A DNA stretch of 64,000 nt from Adlercreutzia sp. ZJ473. Its GTDB lineage: Bacteria; Actinomycetota; Coriobacteriia; Coriobacteriales; Eggerthellaceae. Numbering within the stretch: position 1 is the stretch's first letter; each line of letters opens with the position of its first letter. Where the stretch lies: positions 26,032 to 90,031 of the forward strand of contig NZ_JAAVTO010000005.1 of assembly GCF_013185065.1 (NCBI RefSeq), given 5' to 3'. A model generated the notes under the pieces. It was given only the letters and a program-made list of their open reading frames with translations. It was not told where the DNA came from and made no database searches. Positions 59,139 through 64,000 of this stretch are shown one piece after another. A program made the position numbers and the translations under genes.

Positions 59139-59914
59139 TCGTCTACAAGCCGCAAGGCAAGCAGCTCCCCGGCACGGACACGCTCCGGGCCTGCTGGGAC
59201 AACAACCCGGACGGCGCCGGCATCATGTGGCCGGACGGGAACCGCGTCAACATCCGGAAGGGCTTCATGACCTGGCCCTCGTTCCTCGAGGCGCTGGACG
59301 AGGCCATGTCCGGCATCGACGCGGCCTCTACCCCCGTGGCGCTGCACTTCCGCATCGCCACCCACGGCGCGGTCGTCCCGGGATGCTGCCACCCCTTCGC
59401 CGTGAAGGACAGCCTCGCGAAGATGCGCATGACCGAGATCGGCGCCGAGGTCGGGTTCATGCACAACGGGACGCTCTCGGGCCTCGACACCGACGACGCG
59501 ACCTCCGACAGCATGGCGTTCGCGAAGTCGGTGCTCGTTCCGCTGAAGGCGATGTCAGGCGACCTCCTGGGCGACGAGCGCGCCCTGCGGATCATCGAGG
59601 GATCCACCCAGGGCTCCCGCTTCCTGCTCATGTCGAAGGCGGGCGTCGTGCGCACGTTCGGCACGTGGGTGGAAGACCGGGGCATCCTCTACTCCAACTT
59701 CAACTACATGCCGCGCCCCGCCTGCAAGCCCGCCCTCGCGGGCAGCGCGGCCTACGACGCTTGGGCGGCGTTCGGCGAGCCGGACGAGAGCTTTGCGCGC
59801 TACGGGCTGTTCGAGGCCTGCAAGGAATGCCCGATGCTCTTCGAGTGCGCGGAGTACCTCCCCATCTGCACCGACGACCTCCAGGCGTCCGAGATGGTGG
59901 CGAGCTTCACATGA
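59129..59914 (+). CDS. Class II glutamine amidotransferase-like protein
   Basis: 261 residues. Cys2 (MCIIVYKPQG) would be the N-terminal nucleophile of an Ntn hydrolase. FRIATHG, GFMHNGTLSG and the SDSMAFAK segment correspond to the glutamine-binding strands of class II GATases. It would release ammonia for the amidoligase encoded just upstream, with which it overlaps by 10 nt. GGAAGGAGA lies before ATG 59129. A Cys-containing tail (CKECPMLFECAEYLPIC) might bind metal. No synthetase domain is fused, so it is a partner enzyme. Confidence 0.88.
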   Translation: MCIIVYKPQGKQLPGTDTLRACWDNNPDGAGIMWPDGNRVNIRKGFMTWPSFLEALDEAMSGIDAASTPVALHFRIATHGAVVPGCCHPFAVKDSLAKMRMTEIGAEVGFMHNGTLSGLDTDDATSDSMAFAKSVLVPLKAMSGDLLGDERALRIIEGSTQGSRFLLMSKAGVVRTFGTWVEDRGILYSNFNYMPRPACKPALAGSAAYDAWAAFGEPDESFARYGLFEACKECPMLFECAEYLPICTDDLQASEMVASFT

Positions 59915-59915
59915 C

Positions 59916-59940
59916 CCGCTGGGACGATTTGCCCCAGCGG
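59916..59940. repeat. Dispersed palindrome, copy 3
   Basis: CCGCTGGG-ACGATTTGC-CCCAGCGG, starts 2 nt after the GATase stop. Confidence 0.7.
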
Positions 59941-60028
59941 ACGGGCCCTCTGTCCTGCGCAGACCCTACCCTCGCCCGATGCGCAGCCGCGGCCGCGCAG
60001 GCAGGCATCATTCCTCTCGCCCGCGAGG

Positions 60029-61456
60029 CTACTCGTCTTCCCCGATCACGACCCAGGCGCCGGATTTGCGAGAACCCTCTCGCTTGATCAGGCTCTTTTC
60101 CCTCAATCCCCTTATCGCGCGTTCAATGGACCTTTCCGTGAGGCCAAGCTTCGCGGCAGCCTCCGCAGCGGTAACATGCGGGTCTGCGATTATTTCGCTT
60201 AGAACAGCGAACTCGGTTCTGCTTAACCCTGCCTCTGCAGCCCGCACATCTTTTATCCCGACGTTTATCCCGACATTTGTCCCGACGCTTGTCGGGTTAT
60301 CCGGCACCGCATCCACGACCATGCTGCGCCCGAATGGATCGTTCCTGTGGAACACCAGGTTGGTGCCGTCGACCGTGCGCACGTACTCGACCTCGATGCC
60401 GGCTTCGTCGCACAGGTCCTTGATGCGCTTGATGCCAGTGCCGTAGGCCTCTATGTCGCCTGAGCGGTAGAGCGTCCTCGAGATAAGCGGATTGCGGGTG
60501 ATGGAGGACTTGCTCTCGCCAGAAAGGTGCTTGTCGGGATCCTGTCCTTTGATGAACCAGCCGGGGCTCAATATCTCAACTGCATCGTTGTATATGTCTA
60601 TGACGACAGCCTCCGTGGTCTGCCAGTCGCGATGGGCGAACGCGTTCATGAGCCCCTCGCGCAGGGCATCGCGCGGGATCTCGGGATAAACGGGGCTCGG
60701 CCCGCTCGTGAAGGTGTCGACCCTGTTGCGCGTGTTGGTGATGATGTACCACTCCGCCTTGTCCACGAGGTCGAAGAAGACGCCCGCCTCCTGCCTGAGG
60801 TCGAGGATGTCCGTTCTGGCATGCGTTGCCAAGATGCCCATCTTGAGCCCCGTGTATATCGAAGGGCAGAACAGCACGACTGCGGCATTGCGCAAGTTGT
60901 CGCCATCGAGCAGCCCCAAGCGCTCCAAGACGTCTTTTGCATTCGTGTACCCGAAGGGGATGCGACCCTTGCCCTGCCCGCGCTCGACGAACTTGCGGAG
61001 CGTCTCCTCATCCACGTCCGAAACGGTCTTGCCGGAGACGCGCCCATCCCAGGGGTTGACGCTGCTCTCGACCTCCCTGAACTGCAAGCGGAGCTCGTCG
61101 GGGCTCATGAGCACGTCCTCGTCCGCGACGCGGATGCGGTACCTCCCCGCACACGAATAGGGAGCGGCATCGCCTCTGAACGCGACCTTGACGTAGTCCT
61201 TCCCCTCGGGGGTCCTCTCGTGCGTCACCGACGGGTAGATGGAGGGCTCTATGTGGTTGCCGACGGCCTGACTGATCTCGCGGAGCGTCGACTCGGACAC
61301 GTCCTGACCGCACACCTCGCCGTCCCTTCGCACGCCGAAGTACAGCTCGCCCTCTCCGTGCTTGTTCAGGATCGAGGCAATGGACGCCATCGCCTCCTTC
61401 ATCTCGGAGGTGGACCTCTTGAACTCCCTCTGCTCGTCCTCGTGTCCCAGGTTCAT
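60029..61456 (-). CDS. Schlafen-AlbA-type ATP-binding protein (element copy 2)
   Basis: 475 residues. EFKRSTSEMKEAMASIASILNKHGEGELYFGV (in parts) is nearly the same AlbA_2 start as the protein at 52153. REGLMNAFAHRDWQT and YGTGIKRIKDLCDEAG are the ATPase and lid parts. A winged helix occupies about 420-470. The linker TNVGINVGI is coded by a 12-bp tandem repeat (60252-60287). ATG 61456 is the start matching the paralogue. It follows an XRE regulator gene by 17 nt, so the pair is one operon. Confidence 0.85.
   Translation of the reverse strand: MNLGHEDEQREFKRSTSEMKEAMASIASILNKHGEGELYFGVRRDGEVCGQDVSESTLREISQAVGNHIEPSIYPSVTHERTPEGKDYVKVAFRGDAAPYSCAGRYRIRVADEDVLMSPDELRLQFREVESSVNPWDGRVSGKTVSDVDEETLRKFVERGQGKGRIPFGYTNAKDVLERLGLLDGDNLRNAAVVLFCPSIYTGLKMGILATHARTDILDLRQEAGVFFDLVDKAEWYIITNTRNRVDTFTSGPSPVYPEIPRDALREGLMNAFAHRDWQTTEAVVIDIYNDAVEILSPGWFIKGQDPDKHLSGESKSSITRNPLISRTLYRSGDIEAYGTGIKRIKDLCDEAGIEVEYVRTVDGTNLVFHRNDPFGRSMVVDAVPDNPTSVGTNVGINVGIKDVRAAEAGLSRTEFAVLSEIIADPHVTAAEAAAKLGLTERSIERAIRGLREKSLIKREGSRKSGAWVVIGEDE
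60252..60287 (-). repeat. 12-bp coding tandem repeat
   Basis: Plus strand TTTATCCCGACG, TTTATCCCGACA, TTTGTCCCGACG; each unit codes four residues (NVGI/NVGT-type), so copy-number change keeps the frame. Confidence 0.85.
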
Positions 61457-61473
61457 TGCCCGCACCACCCAGC

Positions 61474-61914
61474 CTATTCCTCGCCGTCGACGTCGAACGA
61501 CCCGCGCCATACGGCGTATTCGCGCTCCGACACCCGCCCGTCCTTCAGGGCGTCCCTCTGCTCCGCCCACCTCTCCAGAGCCATCTCCAGCTTCGGGGCG
61601 TGGGGCGCGTCGGGGTCCACCGCTATGGCCATGGCGGAGCCTACGCGCACGGGCTCTATGCCGAAGCCCGCCTCCTCCATCCGGAAGAGCACCTCGAGCA
61701 CGTCTTGCACCGAGTCCAGGTGCCGGTCCTCGAGCGATTGCGCGGTCACGCCGAGGGCGTCGGCGATCGCCTGCAGTGCCTGGCGGTCGGGCGTCCTGTA
61801 GCCCGTCTCGTAGTTCCATATCAGGCTCTTCCCCTTGCCGATCCTCTCGCCGAGCTCGGCCTGGGTGAGCCCCGCCACCTTTCGGGCCCGCCTTATGCGC
61901 TCTCCTGTGCTCAA
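61474..61914 (-). CDS. XRE-family transcriptional regulator
   Basis: 146 residues. A helix-turn-helix covers residues 5-60 (RIRRARKVAGLTQAELGERIGKGKSLIWNYETGYRTP, in parts). The C-terminal part is a short domain of unknown type (VLEVLFRMEEAGFGIEP...). TTG 61914 has GAGAGAGG upstream. It is co-directional with the following AlbA-type gene and probably represses that operon or the element's mobility genes. Confidence 0.85.
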   Translation of the reverse strand: MSTGERIRRARKVAGLTQAELGERIGKGKSLIWNYETGYRTPDRQALQAIADALGVTAQSLEDRHLDSVQDVLEVLFRMEEAGFGIEPVRVGSAMAIAVDPDAPHAPKLEMALERWAEQRDALKDGRVSEREYAVWRGSFDVDGEE

Positions 61915-62190
61915 GTCACGCGCCTCTCTCTCGCCTCCGCCCTATTATCCCTCATTCCTTCCGCGTATTCGTGTACCCGCGGAAGATTTGCCCCTGAGCG
62001 CTGCTTTTTCTCCAGGGCCCCTTTCCCTGAGCCGGCCATCTCGCCCTCAACCCCTCATCCTCCCCTCGCCTGCCTTGGGGCGCATCAACGCATGTGGCCG
62101 CAGCTGCTCCTTCAAAGCGAGAGGAAATGGCCAACGCCTAGATCCCTTGCGGTAGGTTCGCATCCGAGGCTAGCAAGGCCGTCCAGGCAG

Positions 62191-62240
62191 TTGAAGTCGG
62201 ATTCGGGAAGTCGAAATCGGGTTTTGGGAATCCGATAGAG
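62191..62240. repeat. 21-bp iteron-like repeats, left cluster
   Basis: Units of the form TTCGGGAAGTCGAAATCGGGT spaced exactly 21 bp (GGGAA at 62205 and 62226, with a third weaker unit). Same consensus TTSRGGGANNCGAAANCG as the cluster at 63225. Confidence 0.6.
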
Positions 62241-62282
62241 GGATTGCGCTTGCCTAAATCGCGCTGACGGCGACGGCATGAG

Positions 62283-62311
62283 GCAGCATGCGCCTCCGCG
62301 GCGCATGCTGC
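62283..62311. repeat. Perfect 12-bp inverted repeat
   Basis: GCAGCATGCGCC-TCCGC-GGCGCATGCTGC. No T-tract. It could form a cruciform, as at replication or transfer origins. Confidence 0.75.
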
Positions 62312-62557
62312 GCCTCGGGAACGCCTCGGTTGTCGGAGGCCATCTCCTAGTCCGATAGGCGTGGCATGCTCGACCACGCGAGCTGCGCCCGGAGCAAACG
62401 GCGGGTCGCGCATCCCACGCGCAACACAAAAGGATCGGCCTCGCCTGAGAAGAGCCTTTTTCTGTCCATCATGTTGCTGCGCGTGCGTCTTGTCGGGGGC
62501 CTACACTTCTTCCACGAGTATATTCTCTTTCATTTTGCGCGAGGTTGTCCATTCGCG

Positions 62558-62953
62558 CTACGGGAGGTCCCGCGAGATGAACCTCCAGCACTCGTCCGTG
62601 AAGCGGTACGTGGCGACGTGCCCGAAGTTCGAGCGGTCGGGCCTCCAGCGGCCATCGGCCGATGCTCTGGGCACCGGCTCTATCACGAGCTTCTCCTTGA
62701 GCTCGGCCATGCCCCGCGACACCTGGGCGGGCGTGAGCGTCGTCTCGCGCGACATCTTCTCTCGCGAGAACGCCTTGAACGTGCCGTTCGGCGTCACGTA
62801 GCGGCAGAGGGACGCGATGACGGCGAACCCGCTCCTGCCCACCTTCACGCGCACGAGGAACTCGATCAGGCTCGCGGGGATGGTCGCGAATCGGCCCGAT
62901 CGGTATCTGATGGCTTCCTGCTTGCCCCCGTCTATCCTCGGCGGATTCTGCAT
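62558..62953 (-). CDS. RepL-like winged-helix protein
   Basis: 131 residues. The middle (FLVRVKVGRSGFAVIASLCRYVTPNGTFKAFSREKMSRETTLTPAQVSRGMAELKEKLVIEPV, in parts) is a winged helix of the type in plasmid RepL replication proteins: helix, AT-type spacing, helix, wing. The rest, HVATYRFTDECWRFI, ends it. It overlaps the upstream excisionase gene by 22 nt. It may start replication of the excised circle or act as a regulator; the former would fit the nearby iteron-like repeats. Confidence 0.6.
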   Translation of the reverse strand: MQNPPRIDGGKQEAIRYRSGRFATIPASLIEFLVRVKVGRSGFAVIASLCRYVTPNGTFKAFSREKMSRETTLTPAQVSRGMAELKEKLVIEPVPRASADGRWRPDRSNFGHVATYRFTDECWRFISRDLP

Positions 62954-63165
62954 AGCGTAGCCTCACGCGCCTGCTGCCTGCGAATGTAGTCCTCGCATGC
63001 CGCCGTAGAGGTGCGCCTTGCGTTCCTGACCTTGAACGACGGAAGCTCGCCCGAGTTGAACATCCGGTATATCGTCGACTGCGACACGCCGAGCAGAACC
63101 GCCGCCTCCTTCGCGGTGATGGTCCTGCTCTCGCCTGCGCTTACGAGCCTTGCGGCGTCTCCCAT
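62932..63165 (-). CDS. xis: Excisionase-family DNA-binding protein
   Basis: 77 residues. ITAKEAAVLLGVSQSTIYRMFNSGELPSFKVRNARRTSTAACEDYI (in parts) is the winged helix-turn-helix of Xis/AlpA-like excisionases. GGAGG lies 6 nt before ATG 63165. Position next to the right att end fits a recombination-directionality factor for the integrase at the left end. Confidence 0.88.
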   Translation of the reverse strand: MGDAARLVSAGESRTITAKEAAVLLGVSQSTIYRMFNSGELPSFKVRNARRTSTAACEDYIRRQQAREATLCRIRRG

Positions 63166-63224
63166 GCTGCCTCCTTCATCTGCCTTGCCATGCTATGCAG
63201 GCTTGGCTCGCGGCTCCAGGGGCT

Positions 63225-63287
63225 TTGAGGGATGCGAAACCGCGCTTGGGGGACTCGCAACCTGGGTTGAGGCAGCCGAAAGCGGCG
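63225..63287. repeat. 21-bp iteron-like repeats, right cluster
   Basis: Three units starting at 63225, 63246 and 63267 (TTGAGGGATGCGAAACC, TTGGGGGACTCGCAACC, TTGAGGCAGCCGAAAGC), exact 21-bp spacing. Confidence 0.7.
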
Positions 63288-63546
63288 CGCAACCCCCTTG
63301 CAACAGGCAGGCGATCCCAGGTCGGCTTTTTGTTCTTCATTGTTTTGTTTCTTCTTTTTAAACGCTTTCGGCAGGGCGAGAGCAGCAAGGCGAGTTGCTG
63401 TCGGCATGGCGGAACCATAGGTGCCGCCCCGGTGAAGCGTTGCTATCGCCAGGGCGAAACCATGTTGACGATGCTTTCGTCAGGGCGACACCAACTGTGG
63501 AGAAATACCGGTATTCGCGGTTTTGTCCGAATGGTCTACAATGCCT

Positions 63547-63590
63547 TTGGTGCCAACTTGGTGCCAAGGCTGGTGCCAACTTGGTGCCAA
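63547..63590 (+). repeat. Right array of integrase arm-type sites
   Basis: TTGGTGCCAA (63547, 63558), CTGGTGCCAA (63570), TTGGTGCCAA (63581): the same 11, 12, 11-bp spacing as the left array, and the same orientation. Confidence 0.8.
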
Positions 63591-63636
63591 GGCGATTCAG
63601 GGCATGTTTGAACGATGGGTGTTTTGACAAAGAAAA

Positions 63637-63674
63637 AGCAGGTCGGACAACCTTTTCAGATTATCCGACCTGCT
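63637..63674 (-). terminator. Element-borne terminator for tRNA-fMet
   Basis: AGCAGGTCGGA/TCCGACCTGCT, 11-bp stem, then CTTTTTCTTTG on the minus strand. It replaces the chromosomal terminator now at 50103-50134, which has a related stem. Confidence 0.85.
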
Positions 63675-63679
63675 GGTCA

Positions 63680-63728
63680 GTTTGGTCGCGGGGGCAGGAT
63701 TTGAACCTACGACCTCCGGGTTATGAGC
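63680..63728. repeat. Right att repeat (within tRNA-fMet)
   Basis: 49 bp identical to 50140-50188, from 3 nt past the tRNA end into the anticodon stem. Confidence 0.95.
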
Positions 63729-63759
63729 CCGGCGAGCTACCAGACTGCTCCACCCCGCA
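63683..63759 (-). tRNA. Initiator tRNA-fMet (CAT)
   Basis: 77 nt with encoded CCA. Anticodon CAT sits in the loop CTCATAA with the three G-C pairs GGG/CCC in the anticodon stem that mark initiator tRNAs. The T1-G72 end is not a Watson-Crick pair, also an initiator trait. The T loop GTTCAAATC is normal. The 3' half comes from the element after integration but restores a full gene. Confidence 0.95.
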
Positions 63760-64000
63760 TCATCTGGTGCCTTTCAAAAGGCAAGGATATATATTACTCG
63801 CTCTGACGAATTGCGCAAGAGGCAAGTTCATGCTCCACCGTTTCTCCACAAGCGCGGCAACGCCCGCACGTCCCGTTAATTTTCATTGCCAGCCGAACAC
63901 CTGCTCATTTTCGACATCTTTTCTCACACTCAGCCGAACGCGTACGGTTGAGTGCGGAGGCCGCAGCGACCCCGCAGCGGCCCAGCCGATGAAAGGAGGT
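63760..64000. other. tRNA promoter region and start of the next locus
   Basis: On the minus strand TTGCGC (63813-63818), a 16-bp spacer and TAATAT (63791-63796) form a probable tRNA promoter. The window ends in AAAGGAGGT, a strong ribosome-binding site for a plus-strand gene that would start just outside. Confidence 0.55.

Larger units (their letters stand above)
61915..62557. other. 640-bp non-coding region with hairpin and repeats
   Basis: No credible gene. Contains one 21-bp repeat cluster (62191-62240) and a perfect 12-bp-arm hairpin (62283-62311). It is downstream of the RepL-like gene and upstream of the XRE gene; a control or replication region is possible. Confidence 0.5.
63166..63636. 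other. Right arm between xis and att
   Basis: Contains the second 21-bp repeat cluster and the right arm-site array. The central part has GGCGAxACCAxxxTG words (near 63373, 63424, 63452, 63481: GGGCGAGAGCAG, GGTGAAGCGTTG, GGGCGAAACCATG, GGGCGACACCAACTG) that look like another degenerate repeat of about 30 bp. Confidence 0.5.
50140..63728. mobile_element. 13.5-kb integrative element in tRNA-fMet
   Basis: Bounded by a 49-bp direct repeat that is the 3' part of the tRNA gene. The integrase gene is next to the left repeat; excisionase and RepL-like genes are near the right. No relaxase, type IV secretion, capsid or terminase genes are visible, so it is a small integrative (possibly mobilisable) element rather than a full conjugative element or prophage. 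Confidence 0.9.

Noticed and set aside
50140..63728. Prophage or conjugative element
   Set aside because: No capsid, portal, terminase, relaxase or type IV secretion genes are visible.
1..64000. CRISPR arrays
   Set aside because: No spaced identical repeats of 24-40 bp were found; all repeat arrays are short tandem or degenerate.

Overview
The window is mostly GC-rich DNA with actinobacterial codon use. Its gene content includes a type III glutamine synthetase, a pyrogallol-hydroxytransferase-like molybdoenzyme with a prealbumin-tailed iron-sulfur subunit, a DmsABC-type operon and a clustered O-acetylhomoserine/aspartate-family pathway. I infer a gut-type member of the Eggerthellaceae (Coriobacteriia). 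The taxon call rests on gene content and composition only, because no 16S gene lies in the window.

Region 1 (1-16.4 kb) is core chromosome: a partial TPR protein, glnN, a DinJ/PIN toxin-antitoxin pair, rplM-rpsI, a ZIP metal transporter, and a methionine/lysine cluster (metY, metA, hom, lysA). MetA carries Glu111, which predicts an acetyltransferase, and this fits the O-acetylhomoserine sulfhydrylase MetY beside it. A perfect 16-bp parS site lies downstream of metA, next to an unusual degenerate tandem-repeat field. A MoaE-like protein and an arylamine N-acetyltransferase close the region.

Region 2 (16.4-29.3 kb) is redox and aromatic metabolism. A minus-strand operon encodes a small protein, a transhydroxylase-type molybdoenzyme (large subunit split by a -1 frameshift at GGGCCCT, then the Fe-S subunit), an MFS carrier and a metallo-beta-lactamase-fold hydrolase. 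A LysR gene with its own terminator lies upstream. A dmsABC operon and an aldo/keto reductase with a ferredoxin tail follow.

Region 3 (29.3-50.1 kb) is an accessory region, visibly less GC-rich from about 38 kb. It holds a Schlafen-AlbA-type ATP-binding regulator surrounded by TCACTCAA motifs, NAD(P)H-hydrate epimerase with a repeat insertion, two GIY-YIG/DUF4357 proteins, a UvrA2-like ATPase with a deoxyinosine glycosylase, a secreted nuclease, DinJ/YafQ and AbiE toxin-antitoxin systems, and a decayed YgjP-type peptidase. Within it lies a convergent metal cluster: a FecCD-type ABC importer with a methyltransferase on one strand, and a divergent MoeA on the other. Both arms start from promoters that share a 17-bp motif, suggesting one metal- or cofactor-responsive repressor.

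Region 4 (50.14-63.73 kb) is a 13.5-kb integrative element in the initiator tRNA-fMet gene. It has 49-bp att repeats, a tyrosine integrase at the left end, an excisionase and a RepL-like protein at the right end, and matched four-unit arrays of TTGGTGCCAA at both ends. The cargo is two Schlafen-AlbA ATPases, a DNA-damage module (Y-family polymerase, a small partner, SRAP peptidase, a candidate LexA box), a ChlI-N-like protein, a GNRAVITT-family protein, and an amidoligase/class II glutamine amidotransferase pair. The GNRAVITT and amidoligase genes are each preceded by a similar folded leader with a compensatory stem, a candidate undescribed RNA. I see no relaxase, conjugation or virion genes.
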